From contig JALHOD010000017.1 of assembly GCA_022843165.1 (NCBI GenBank), forward strand, positions 1-64,000: DNA of 64,000 bases, given 5' to 3'. The notes below the pieces were generated by a model. It saw only the letters and a list, made by a program, of their open reading frames with translations. It had not been told where the DNA came from and made no database searches. The position numbers and the translations under genes were made by a program. Position 1 is the first letter of the stretch, and the number at the start of each line of letters is the position of its first letter. The stretch comes from Pseudorhodoplanes sp. Lineage in GTDB: Bacteria; Pseudomonadota; Alphaproteobacteria; Rhizobiales; Xanthobacteraceae. Shown here in pieces: positions 28,407 through 36,832 of the stretch.

Positions 28407-28414
28407 GCCACACC

Positions 28415-29209
28415 ATGAATGCGACAGATCGGAATTCCCAGAATCTCGTCTTTCCCTCGCTCTCGGGACGGGTCGCCATCGTGACCGGCGCCGGGCAGGG
28501 CATCGGCCGCGTGTTTGCGAAGGCGTTTGCGAAATCCGGTGCCATTCCAGTGATCGCCGAACGCAATATGAAGAATGCCGAGAGCGTGGCGCAGGAGATC
28601 GTTGCCGATGGCCGGCAAGCCGTCGCGATCGAGACAGATGTGGCCGATCCCACCTCGATCCAGCGCATGGTGGCTGCGGTCGATGCGCGCTTCGGGCGTA
28701 TCGACGTCCTGGTCAACAATGCCGGCTTGTTTTCGACGCTGGAGATGCGGTCGTTCGACCAGATTCCGCTGGAAGAATGGGAGCGGGTGCTGCGTGTGAA
28801 TGTCACCGGCCCCTTCCTGTGCGCCTGCGCGGTGCTGCCCGCCATGAAGCGCGCGAAATGGGGCCGTATCGTCAATATCGCGTCGGCGGCGGTGCCGCTG
28901 GGGCGTCCCAACTATCTGCACTACATCGCGTCCAAATCCGCGTTGCAGGGCATGACCTATTCCATGGCGCGCGAACTGGGGCCGGACGGCATTGCGGTCA
29001 ATTCGCTCTTGCCGGGCGCGACCTTCACCGAGATCGAGCGCAAGACCGTGACGCCGCAGCAGAAGGAGCGCATCATCGGCATGCAATGCATCCCGCGCGC
29101 CGAGACGCCGGAAGATCTCGTCGGCACCGTGCTGTTCCTGTCCTCCGACGCCACCGGGTTCCTGACCGGCCAGTCGATCGTCGTGGACGGTGGGGCAACG
29201 CACCGCTAA
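28415..29209 (+). CDS. SDR-family NAD(P)-dependent oxidoreductase
   Basis: This is a 264-residue classical SDR with TGAGQGIGRVF near 22-32, NNAG, NIASAAVPLGRPNYLHYIASK with the catalytic Ser/Tyr/Lys, and the C-terminal FLTGQSIVVDGG. The start at 28415 lies eight bases after the flavoprotein gene. The longer open frame upstream belongs to the out-of-frame shadow of that gene. Substrate unknown; it may reduce or oxidise the same compound as the adjacent oxidoreductases. Confidence 0.88.
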   Translation: MNATDRNSQNLVFPSLSGRVAIVTGAGQGIGRVFAKAFAKSGAIPVIAERNMKNAESVAQEIVADGRQAVAIETDVADPTSIQRMVAAVDARFGRIDVLVNNAGLFSTLEMRSFDQIPLEEWERVLRVNVTGPFLCACAVLPAMKRAKWGRIVNIASAAVPLGRPNYLHYIASKSALQGMTYSMARELGPDGIAVNSLLPGATFTEIERKTVTPQQKERIIGMQCIPRAETPEDLVGTVLFLSSDATGFLTGQSIVVDGGATHR

Positions 29210-29246
29210 CAAGATGGATCACAGAGCGTTCAGTCCGGCCTGCAAC

Positions 29247-31583
29247 ATGTCCTTTCGTTTCATCGGAAAATCGCTGCCTCGCACCGAGGATGTCCGCCTC
29301 ACGCAGGGGCTCGGCCGCTATACCGGCGACCTCGTGCCGCCCGGGCATTGCCGTCTGTACGTGCTGCGCTCGCCGCATGCGTCGGCGCGCATCCTTAGCA
29401 TCGACGTGTCTGCCGCGGAGCGGGCACCCGGCGTGCATCTGGTGCTGACTGGCAACGATCCGCGCGTCCTGGCGCTGGGCTCGATGCCCTCCAAGGTGAA
29501 GCGCCAGACGCCGGACGGAAAGCCGAATTTCGAGCCGCCTTATCGCGCCCTGAGCGCGCAGGCGCAGTTTGTGGGCGACGGCATCGCCGCGATATTCGCC
29601 GACACGCTGGATCAGGCCAAGGATGCCGCCGAGCTGATCGAGATCGATTACGAGCCCCGGCCGGCCGTCACCGAGACCCGGCATGCGGCGGATGACGGCA
29701 TGCCGCAGGTCTGGGAGCAGGCGCCCAACAACGTCTGCTTTGTGTTCGAGGCCGGCAATCGTGCGGCGGTCGCCGCGGCGATGGACAAGGCCGCGCACAA
29801 GGTCAGCCTGACCTTCGACATCAACCGCATCACCGCGGCGCCGATGGAAACCCGCATCGCCATCGGCTCCTACGATCCGACCGACGATGCCTACACATTG
29901 CAATGCGGCCTGCAGAACCCGCACGCCGTGCGGGCCGATCTCGCCGATGCTGTCCTGAAGATCGGCGGCAACAAGGTGCGCGTGATCGCGCCCGATGTCG
30001 GCGGCGCCTTCGGCCTGAAGGAATCGCCTTTTGCCGAATACGTGCTCACCCTGATCGGTGCAAAAATCATCGGCCGCCCGGTCTACTGGACGGCGGATCG
30101 CAGCGAGAGCCTGGCCTGCGACTATCACGCACGCGACAATCATTCGACCGTCACGCTCGGTCTGGATCGCGACGGCATCTTCGTCGCGTTGGATATCAGG
30201 ACGGTCGCCAATATCGGCGCCTATATCTCGACCAACGGCCTGCATTCCTCGACCAACAATCTCGGCGGGCTGTCGGGCGTCTATCGCACGCCGCATATTC
30301 ACGCGCATGTCACCGGCGTCTTCACCAACACGCCGCCGACCGCGCCGTATCGCGGCGCCGGTCGCCCCGAGGCGACCTATGCCATTGAGCGCATCATCGA
30401 CGTCGCCGCCCAGCGTCTGGGGTTTGACCGCGTCGAGCTGCGCCGGAAAAACCTGATCTCGCCCGGGCAAATGCCCTACAAGACCGGATTCATCTTCACC
30501 TACGATTCCGGCGAGTTCGCGCGCAACATGGATATTGCGCTCGAGGCCACGCGCTATGCCGAGTTTGCGAAGCGCCGCAAGGCCGCCGCCCGGGGCGGGA
30601 AACTGGCCGGCATCGCGGTCGTGAACGCGATCGAGATTTCCGCCGGCCCGGTCAACGCGCCGCTGACCGAAGCCGCGGAAATCCGTTTTGATGCGACCGG
30701 CAGCGTGACCGTGACGGTCGGCTCGCATTCGCACGGGCAGGGCCATGAGATCACCTTCAAACAGATCGTGGCGGACTTTCTGGGTCTTGCGCCGGACGAC
30801 ATCAGCGTGAAATACGGCGACACCGATCGCATCGAGCACGGCACCGGCACCTTCGGCAGCCGGTCGGTCATCGCCGGCAGCGTGGCGCTCAACAAATCGG
30901 CCGACCGGCTGATCGAGCGCGGCAAGAAGATCGCCGCCGTGCATTTCGAGGCCGCCGCACAGGATATCGTTTTCGAGAGCGGACATTTTGTCGTGGCCGG
31001 GACCGACAAGCGCATCGGCCTGAAGGACGTGGCGCGTCTGTCCTACACCTTGCGCGATCCGAGCTTGGACGGCGAGTTCGGCTTTGCCGCCAAGGTGATT
31101 GCCGCGCCGTCGGCGCCGACATTTCCCAACGGCTGCCACGTCTGCGAGGTCGAGGTCGATCCGGAAACCGGTCGTTGCGAGATCGTGCAATATTGCGTGG
31201 TCGACGATGTCGGCCGCATCGTGAATCCGAAACTGGTGAAGGGCCAGATCCACGGCGGGGTGGCGCAGGGTGTCGGCCAGATCCTGCGCGAGAACATCGC
31301 GTATGACAGCGAGGGCCAACTGCTTTCCGGCTCCTTCATGGATTACGGCATGCCGCGCGCTTCCGATTTTCCGGAGATCGTATGCGAAAGCAACGAGGTG
31401 TTGACGCCGACCAACCCGCTGGGCGTGAAGGGCGCGGGCGAGGCCGGGACGGTGGGTGCGCTGCCGGCGGTGGTCAACGCCATTGTCGATGCGCTATCGT
31501 CGTTTGGCGTCGAACATATTGACATGCCGGTGACGCCGGAGAAAGTCTGGCGCGCGATCCAGGGCGCCAAACGAGGCGCGTGA
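29247..31583 (+). CDS. Xanthine dehydrogenase-family molybdopterin-binding (large) subunit
   Basis: The catalytic subunit of a molybdenum hydroxylase has 778 residues from the ATG at 29247 (MSFRFIGKSLPRTEDVRL); an ATG at 29214 would add 11 residues. It has GVGDGI-type entry loops, APDVGGAFGLKE and PTAPYRGAGRPEATY in the Mo-domain, SHGQGHEITFKQI, and near the C-terminus GVKGAGEAG with the active-site Glu at about 732. The sequence is closest to CoxL/aldehyde-oxidase-type members. The small [2Fe-2S] and medium FAD subunits are not encoded beside it, which is unusual. Confidence 0.88.
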   Translation: MSFRFIGKSLPRTEDVRLTQGLGRYTGDLVPPGHCRLYVLRSPHASARILSIDVSAAERAPGVHLVLTGNDPRVLALGSMPSKVKRQTPDGKPNFEPPYRALSAQAQFVGDGIAAIFADTLDQAKDAAELIEIDYEPRPAVTETRHAADDGMPQVWEQAPNNVCFVFEAGNRAAVAAAMDKAAHKVSLTFDINRITAAPMETRIAIGSYDPTDDAYTLQCGLQNPHAVRADLADAVLKIGGNKVRVIAPDVGGAFGLKESPFAEYVLTLIGAKIIGRPVYWTADRSESLACDYHARDNHSTVTLGLDRDGIFVALDIRTVANIGAYISTNGLHSSTNNLGGLSGVYRTPHIHAHVTGVFTNTPPTAPYRGAGRPEATYAIERIIDVAAQRLGFDRVELRRKNLISPGQMPYKTGFIFTYDSGEFARNMDIALEATRYAEFAKRRKAAARGGKLAGIAVVNAIEISAGPVNAPLTEAAEIRFDATGSVTVTVGSHSHGQGHEITFKQIVADFLGLAPDDISVKYGDTDRIEHGTGTFGSRSVIAGSVALNKSADRLIERGKKIAAVHFEAAAQDIVFESGHFVVAGTDKRIGLKDVARLSYTLRDPSLDGEFGFAAKVIAAPSAPTFPNGCHVCEVEVDPETGRCEIVQYCVVDDVGRIVNPKLVKGQIHGGVAQGVGQILRENIAYDSEGQLLSGSFMDYGMPRASDFPEIVCESNEVLTPTNPLGVKGAGEAGTVGALPAVVNAIVDALSSFGVEHIDMPVTPEKVWRAIQGAKRGA

Positions 31584-31604
31584 GAGGACAGTCGCGGGAG
31601 TTGC

Positions 31605-32009
31605 ATGCTGCAAGGATCGCCACGCTTCGCCGCCATGGCACTCGCGCTCGGGCTTGCCGCCTGCGGCGGCGTGCATAACCAGCCCACGATCAGGGGCGAA
31701 GCCAATATCGTTCCGGCCAGCTACAAGGCCGAGATTCTCGCCTTCCTGCGCACTTATCTCAACGATCCCACAAAGATCCGCGGCGCGTTCGTGTCGGAAC
31801 CCGCCCTGACGCAGGTGGTCGGCACCCAGCGCTATGCGTCGTGCCTGCGGTTCAACGCCAGGAAGTCGAATGGCGAGTATGAAGGAAGCAAGGACCGGCT
31901 GGTGCTGTTCCTGAGCGGGCGGCTTGATACCATGGTGCCGGCAAAGTCCGACCAGTGCGCCAACGCCGCCTACCAGCCGTTTCCGGAACTGGAACGCCTG
32001 TCGCGCTGA
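31605..32009 (+). CDS. Small lipoprotein, function unknown
   Basis: This 134-residue protein has a signal sequence and a lipobox LAAC with the acceptor C20. The body is soluble and lacks a family I recognise; it has two further Cys (in ASCLRF and SDQCAN) that could form a disulfide. It starts 22 bases after the molybdenum subunit gene, so it may be co-transcribed. Alpha-rhizobial genomes carry similar short conserved lipoproteins (family memory, not checked). Confidence 0.7.
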   Translation: MLQGSPRFAAMALALGLAACGGVHNQPTIRGEANIVPASYKAEILAFLRTYLNDPTKIRGAFVSEPALTQVVGTQRYASCLRFNARKSNGEYEGSKDRLVLFLSGRLDTMVPAKSDQCANAAYQPFPELERLSR

Positions 32010-32027
32010 CGCGACAGGCGATGCCAC

Positions 32028-32669
32028 TCATATCGCAAAGAGCCGGATCGCGGACGCCGCGGCCAGAGCGCCGCCGAATGTGATCAGGATATATTCCAGC
32101 GCGATCTCCTGCGGCTTTGGCGCGTCCTCGGTGCTCGCTGCGGCATAGGTGCTCCGCACCTCGGCCGGAAAATCCGCGACGCTGACCGGAGCGGAAACCG
32201 GCTCCTCGATCGCCGCAGATCCGCCCAGATAGTGCATGATCGTGGCGGCCGCCAGCGATGGCGAGGGCGCGGCCCGGTCGAGTTCGTTGAACTCTTCGGA
32301 CGAAACCACGGGCGCCGCCTCGCCGCCGGTTTCGCGTGTGGTGCGCACAACGATTGACGGAATCGGCTCGTCGGGATCGCCGATTTCCGCGGCCGGCGCG
32401 GTGGTCTGTGGCTGTTGTTTCGCTGTTTTTGATTTTGAACTGCGCAGGCGCTGGTTTTTCCGGGCAGAGAGTTCGACAGCCGGTGCGCCGGACATTTTCT
32501 GGCTGGCCAGTCTGACATAATCCTGAATCAGCATCGGTTTTTCGGCCGACGTCGCGGTTGCGGGTTCGCAGAGATATCTGTCGTCGGTGCAGGCTCTGGA
32601 CAATGTGACGTGGAATGTTCCCAGCACCAGAGCCGCGAGAGCGGTCGCGATCGCGAAATGCGCCTTCAT
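32028..32669 (-). CDS. Exported/membrane protein of unknown function
   Basis: This 213-residue protein has an N-terminal signal segment (IATALAALVLGTFHVTLSRA), a C-rich short stretch (CTDDRYLC), a low-complexity Lys/Ser/Gln/Pro middle and one hydrophobic C-terminal helix (LITFGGALAAASAIRLFAI). No family is recognised. It is convergent with the lipoprotein gene across 18 bases. Confidence 0.65.
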   Translation of the reverse strand: MKAHFAIATALAALVLGTFHVTLSRACTDDRYLCEPATATSAEKPMLIQDYVRLASQKMSGAPAVELSARKNQRLRSSKSKTAKQQPQTTAPAAEIGDPDEPIPSIVVRTTRETGGEAAPVVSSEEFNELDRAAPSPSLAAATIMHYLGGSAAIEEPVSAPVSVADFPAEVRSTYAAASTEDAPKPQEIALEYILITFGGALAAASAIRLFAI

Positions 32670-32779
32670 GTCACCCTCCCTGTTTGGGCGGGCAATTCAC
32701 GCGCGCGGCTGGGGCCGCGCGTTGACCGTTCCGGGGTATTTTGAGGGCGGGCAAGGCTGGGCCGGGACGCGGATATCCA

Positions 32780-32808
32780 CAGTCACGGGGCTGTCATCCT
32801 CCTGTAAC
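32780..32808 (+). promoter_or_regulatory. Candidate PhoB binding box
   Basis: Three 7-mers lie in an 11-base period: CAGTCAC (32780), CTGTCAT (32791) and CTGTAAC (32802), each separated by four bases. The last two match the CTGTCAT-N4-CTGTCAT Pho-box pattern except for one base. A -10-like TTTAGT follows at 32817-32822. Orientation is rightwards, toward the terminator at 32872. The gene to the left starts on the other strand. Confidence 0.55.
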
Positions 32809-32828
32809 GCGCGCTCTTTAGTCAGGGC

Positions 32829-32911
32829 GCGTGCCCGTCAGTCTGGCGGGCCCCGTTCGTCAAGTTCCTCGACGGTCCCGTCTGCCGGTGGCAGACGGGA
32901 CCGTTTTTTTT
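32829..32911 (+). ncRNA. Candidate small RNA, probably phosphate-regulated
   Basis: The segment runs from just downstream of a Pho-box-like promoter to a 15-bp perfect intrinsic terminator, about 83 bases, with no reading frame and no + strand gene upstream that needs a terminator. A small hairpin can form with ggcggg/cccgtc near 32835-32850, leaving a single-stranded caagttcctc near 32861-32870 that is complementary to ribosome-binding sites. The start site is a guess from the promoter. It could instead be an untranslated leader ending in attenuation. Confidence 0.5.
32872..32911 (+). terminator. Very strong intrinsic terminator
   Basis: A 15-bp perfect stem (arms 32872-32886 and 32890-32904) has a 3-base loop, followed by eight T (32904-32911). 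The T-tract is on the + strand, so it ends rightward transcription. The hairpin also sits at the 3' end of the minus-strand aminotransferase gene, but there no T-tract follows in that direction. Confidence 0.92.
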
Positions 32912-34160
32912 ACAGCAGGGCCGATGGCCTTTCTGCCGTGCGGTAGACCGCCAGCGCGGCGTCCACGCCGGCGCCAGGTCTGGCGCTGAATCCGCATTGC
33001 CTCAGGCAGGTCTCCAGTGCCGCGAGGCAGATGAGAACATTCTCCTTGCGGCAGACATAGCCCATCGTCCCGATGCGCCAGATTTTTCCGCGCAACGGTC
33101 CGAACGAGGTGCCGATCTCGATCCCGAAATCGTGCAGCATCATCCCGCGCACGGCTTCGCCATCGACCCCTGCCGGAATGACCACGCCGGTCACATTCGG
33201 CATCTTGTTCGCCTGGTCGCCGAACAGGTCGAGTCCCATGGCTGTGAGGCCGGACGTGACGGCGTCGCTCGCCAGCCGGTGCCGGGCGAAACACGGCTCG
33301 AGTCCTTCCGCCAGAACCAGGCGCACGGCTTCGCGCGCGGCATAGAGCATCGAGGTCGCCTCGGTGTGATGGTTGAGCCGGCTTTCGCCCCAGTAATCCA
33401 TCAGCATGCCGAGATCGAAATAATTCGACTGGATCACCGGCGCGTTGCCGTCCACGAAATCGTCTGGCCGGATCCCGGCCTCGATATGCTTGCGCGCCTT
33501 CACCACGTCGGCGACGCGCTCGTTGAATGTCACCGGCGAAGATCCGGGCGGTCCCGACAGGCATTTCTGCAAGCCTGCCGACACCGCATCGAGCTTCCAG
33601 GCGTCGACCGCGACATCCATGCCGCCGAGCGTCGCGGTCGCATCCACATAGAGCAGCACGTCGTGGCGGCGGCAGATGTCGCCGATGCCGGCCAAGGGTT
33701 GCGCCATGGTGGTCGAGGTGTCGCCATGCACGATCGCCAGCACGCGCGGCTTGTGCGTCTTGATCGCGGTTTCGATCTCGTCGGGCGTGAACACCGTGCC
33801 CCAATCGCGATCGAGTGTGATCACGTCGGCGCGGCAGCGGCCCGCGATTTCCGCCAGCAGATATCCGAAACGGCCGAAATTCGGCACCAGCACCTTGTCG
33901 CCGGGCGCGATCAGCGACACCAGCATCGCCTCGATGCCGGCGCGCGCCGTGCCATCGACCAGAAACGACCAGCGGTTCTTGGTGCGATATAGCTGGCGCA
34001 GCAATTCCATCGTCTCGTTCATATAGGCGGTGAAAGCTGGATCGAACTGGCCGAGCATCGGCATCGACATCGCGCGCAGCACGCGTGGATCGACGCCGAC
34101 CGGTCCCGGCCCCATCAGCAGACGCGGCGGCGGGTTGAGTTCGCCGAACAATTCAGACAT
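32910..34160 (-). CDS. pucG: (S)-ureidoglycine-glyoxylate aminotransferase (PucG-type)
   Basis: This 416-residue class V PLP aminotransferase converts ureidoglycine and glyoxylate to oxalurate and glycine. The PLP lysine is K199 in GLQKCLSG. Two features separate PucG from ordinary alanine/serine-glyoxylate aminotransferases: Gln38 in GQFDPAF and Asn263 in RLNHHTEAT, both kept here (known family positions Q37 and N264). The segments MNETMELLR and LRGKIWRIGTMGYVCRKENVL also match. The start overlaps the dihydropyrimidinase gene by eight bases. It supports purine-nitrogen use together with the HIU/OHCU enzyme at 43.6 kb. Confidence 0.9.
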   Translation of the reverse strand: MSELFGELNPPPRLLMGPGPVGVDPRVLRAMSMPMLGQFDPAFTAYMNETMELLRQLYRTKNRWSFLVDGTARAGIEAMLVSLIAPGDKVLVPNFGRFGYLLAEIAGRCRADVITLDRDWGTVFTPDEIETAIKTHKPRVLAIVHGDTSTTMAQPLAGIGDICRRHDVLLYVDATATLGGMDVAVDAWKLDAVSAGLQKCLSGPPGSSPVTFNERVADVVKARKHIEAGIRPDDFVDGNAPVIQSNYFDLGMLMDYWGESRLNHHTEATSMLYAAREAVRLVLAEGLEPCFARHRLASDAVTSGLTAMGLDLFGDQANKMPNVTGVVIPAGVDGEAVRGMMLHDFGIEIGTSFGPLRGKIWRIGTMGYVCRKENVLICLAALETCLRQCGFSARPGAGVDAALAVYRTAERPSALL

Positions 34161-35577
34161 GGGCGGCTCCCCGCGGCTTGGCGAATTCCGACTTGGCGCG
34201 CGTCACATAGGCGCCGCCGCCTTCCGCGCCGACGAGTTTGCCGTCACGCACAACGAACTTGCCGCGCACCATGGTGGAGACCGGCCAGCCTTTGACCTTG
34301 ATGCCTTCATAGGGCGTATAGTCGCTGCCGCCATGCATCAGCGATTGCGAGATGGTCTGTTCCTTGTCCGGATCCCAGATCGCGATATCGGCATCGGCGC
34401 CGACAGCGATCGTGCCTTTCTTGGGATAGAGTCCGTAGGTGCGCGCATGATTGGTGGCGGTCAGCGCCACGAACTCGTTCAGGCTGATGCGTCCTTTGCC
34501 GACGCCTTCCGAGAACAGGATCGGCAGCCGCGTCTCCACGCCGGGAATGCCGTTCGGCACCCAGCGGAAGCTGGTGCGGCCTTTGGGCGCCAGCTTGCCC
34601 TGCGGGTCGTCGTATTTGAACGGACAATGATCCGACGAGAACAAGGAAAAGACGCCTTGCTGCAGGCCCTGCCAGCAGGCCTGCTGACTCGCCTTGTCGC
34701 GCGGTGGCGGGGAGCAGACATATTTCGCGCCTTCCATGTTGAGGCCTTCGAGATCCTTTTCGGTCAGAACCAGATATTGCGGACAGGTCTCGCCGTAGAC
34801 TTTCAGGCCGCGCTGCTGGGCGCGGCGGATTTCCTCCATCGCCTCGCCGTTCGAGACATGCACGATCATGATCGGCACGTCGACGAGTTCCGACAGCGAG
34901 ATCGCGCGATGCGTCGCCTCGCGCTCGACCGGAATCGGACGTGACGTGGCGTGGAAATGCGGCGCGGTCTTTCCGGCGCGCTCGAGCTTGTCGGTCAGGA
35001 AGCGGATGGCGTCGTAATTCTCGGCGTGGATCATGACCAATGCGCCGGTCTCCCGCGCCACGCTCATGACGTTCAGCATTTCAAGGTCGGACAGCGCGAG
35101 GCCTTCATAGGTCATGAACACCTTGAAGGATGTGTAACCGTCCTCAACCAGGGCCGGCAGTTCCTGTCCGAGCACGGCGTCGGTCGCGTCGGCGATGATC
35201 AGATGGAACGAGACGTCCACATAGCAATGGCCCTCCGCCTTGGCGTGATAGGACGTCACCACCTGACGCAGCGACTCGCCCTTCTGCTGCATGGCGAATG
35301 GCAGCACCATGGTATTGCCGCCGAAGGCCGCCGAGCGTGTCGCCGAGGCGAAGTCGTCGGCCATGACGATGCCGGGACCGGACGGCTGCGCGATATGGAC
35401 ATGGCTGTCGATGCCGCCCGGCAGCACCAGCTTGCCGGTGGCGTCGACGATCTCGGCGGCCGCGCCGAGATTGTCGCCGAGCGCGGCGATGCGCCCGCCT
35501 GTGATGCCGATATCGCAAGTGAAAGTGTCGGAGGCTGTGGCGATGGTGCCGCCGCGGATGATGGTGTCGAAGGCCAT
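34153..35577 (-). CDS. Dihydropyrimidinase/hydantoinase-family cyclic amidohydrolase
   Basis: This 474-residue metal-dependent amidohydrolase has the HxH motif in GGIDSHVHI, the carbamylated Lys in SFKVFMTYEG, HAEN, HVSNGEA and the metal Asp in SSDHCPF. These match dihydropyrimidinases; allantoinases have a different Lys segment. It starts at 35577, with GAGGA upstream. The partner pucG makes an allantoin-related role possible, so both pyrimidine and ureide ring opening are plausible. It is the first gene of a two-gene minus-strand operon. Confidence 0.85.
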   Translation of the reverse strand: MAFDTIIRGGTIATASDTFTCDIGITGGRIAALGDNLGAAAEIVDATGKLVLPGGIDSHVHIAQPSGPGIVMADDFASATRSAAFGGNTMVLPFAMQQKGESLRQVVTSYHAKAEGHCYVDVSFHLIIADATDAVLGQELPALVEDGYTSFKVFMTYEGLALSDLEMLNVMSVARETGALVMIHAENYDAIRFLTDKLERAGKTAPHFHATSRPIPVEREATHRAISLSELVDVPIMIVHVSNGEAMEEIRRAQQRGLKVYGETCPQYLVLTEKDLEGLNMEGAKYVCSPPPRDKASQQACWQGLQQGVFSLFSSDHCPFKYDDPQGKLAPKGRTSFRWVPNGIPGVETRLPILFSEGVGKGRISLNEFVALTATNHARTYGLYPKKGTIAVGADADIAIWDPDKEQTISQSLMHGGSDYTPYEGIKVKGWPVSTMVRGKFVVRDGKLVGAEGGGAYVTRAKSEFAKPRGAAHV

Positions 35578-35651
35578 GGAACGTCCTCTATGGCCTTCTG
35601 TATTCCATCTTTTCGGCGGGGTTGAAAGTCGCCGCCGATACGCGTTCAAGC

Positions 35652-36623
35652 TCAGTTGGTCGCCAGTTTCAGCGGGGCATCGGGCGCCTTCTTGCTGGCT
35701 TCGGTCTTGCCGGCCTTGTTGCGCGCCAGCGCCTTGGCCCGTGCGGAGCCCTTCTTGGCCAGCCTTTTGGCCTGGGCCGCTCTTGCCGCCTTGGCGGCCG
35801 CCTCGGCTCTCGCGGTTTCGATCAGCTTGAGGATGGCCGGCTCGACTGTCACGTCCACCTTTTCGGCGCTGGCTGTGCGGGACAAGCCCGCCAGGCCCTC
35901 GCAGGGCGCGCGCGCCGGCAGATGGAATGACACCTCGATCTCGCGCGGCGCGAGCCATTTTTCCGGTTCGTGACCGGTAATGATGCGGACGTAATTGCGG
36001 GTCTCGTCCGGCAGGCTGCCGCGCCCGGCGAGCCAGTTCTGGATGCGCCCCGGTCCCGCATTGTAGGCGGCGGCCGCCAGGCCGAGATTGCCGAACTGGG
36101 CATGCAGCATGCGCAGGAAACGGGCCGAGGCCGGCAGCGCCGAGATCGGGTCGAAGGGGTTCGGCAGGCCGATCCAGGCGGCGGTGTCCGGCATGAACTG
36201 GGCCACGCCCTGCGCGCCGGCCCGGCTCACGACATGCTGGGCGAATTTGCTTTCCTGCCAGATCAGCCGCGCGAAGAAGCCGACCGGCAGGTCGCTGCGC
36301 TGGGCCGCCGCTGCCATCGCCACACAGACGTCCTCGATCGCCACATCGGGCGCCGGCGGCGGAAGCGGTACGGTTGCCGCCCCGCTGTCGGCCGGGTTTG
36401 CGGGGGCGTTGTCGAAGGCCTCGTCGGGGTATGTAAGCGACATCTGCAACCCGGACAATTCAGCGGGCGCGGGATCGATCGGCAGGGAAGCGAGTTGATA
36501 GGGCGCGTTCGCGCGCGCGTCGGACCAGTCCGAAAATGGAATGCCTGTCGGCAGTTTCTCGCCCGGCCATGGGAAGACGGTGAACACGCACAGGAACAGG
36601 GGCAGCGTTGTCTGGCGCAACAT
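35652..36623 (-). CDS. Lytic transglycosylase (SLT domain) with basic C-terminal tail
   Basis: This 323-residue exported protein acts on peptidoglycan. The SLT goose-type lysozyme domain spans about 97-225, with catalytic E124 in IWQESKF, GAQGVAQFMPDTA and AAYNAGPGRIQNW. The N-terminus is a hydrophobic leader (PLFLCVFTVF). The last 60 residues are Lys/Ala-rich with repeated KAARAAQAKRLAKK-like stretches, as in histone-like tails. The start at 36623 is favoured over an upstream frame to 36791. Confidence 0.85.
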   Translation of the reverse strand: MLRQTTLPLFLCVFTVFPWPGEKLPTGIPFSDWSDARANAPYQLASLPIDPAPAELSGLQMSLTYPDEAFDNAPANPADSGAATVPLPPPAPDVAIEDVCVAMAAAAQRSDLPVGFFARLIWQESKFAQHVVSRAGAQGVAQFMPDTAAWIGLPNPFDPISALPASARFLRMLHAQFGNLGLAAAAYNAGPGRIQNWLAGRGSLPDETRNYVRIITGHEPEKWLAPREIEVSFHLPARAPCEGLAGLSRTASAEKVDVTVEPAILKLIETARAEAAAKAARAAQAKRLAKKGSARAKALARNKAGKTEASKKAPDAPLKLATN

Positions 36624-36832
36624 ACGACAATCCCTTACGAACCGGCGGGAGTTCACGCGCCGGCTCGACAATGTGAGAGATGAAGGTTTAAATCCCGGAA
36701 GCGGCTCTTGATCGCCGAAGCCGACCATTTTGTGAATTTTGTGGGGCGGCCGAAGGGTCATGTCGCGGTCGCGGAACATGCGACGTCGCAAAGTTGCCTA
36801 GCCTGTCGCGACACGACAGATGATGTCGCGGG
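36624..36832. other. Intergenic region between SLT and GGDEF-EAL genes
   Basis: These 209 bases sit between two minus-strand genes. The stretch ctgtcgcgacacgacag near 36804 is a short inverted repeat of 6-bp arms. No convincing terminator. Confidence 0.35.

Noticed and set aside
28073-28414. N-terminal extension of the SDR gene
   Set aside because: Lies in another frame of the CrtI-like gene; the SDR family start is at 28415.
29073-31319. 748-residue minus-strand open frame
   Set aside because: Antisense to the molybdenum hydroxylase gene, which has all family motifs; the minus frame is His/Arg/Asp-rich.
32028-32911. The 15-bp terminator as the normal end of the aminotransferase gene
   Set aside because: The hairpin is placed right after its stop, but the T-tract lies on the opposite strand, so it does not work well in that direction; kept as a possible secondary role only.
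34153-35958. N-terminal extension of the dihydropyrimidinase
   Set aside because: The extra 127 residues overlap the basic tail of the transglycosylase gene region and are Arg/Gly-rich; the ATG at 35577 with a ribosome-binding site gives a normal family start.
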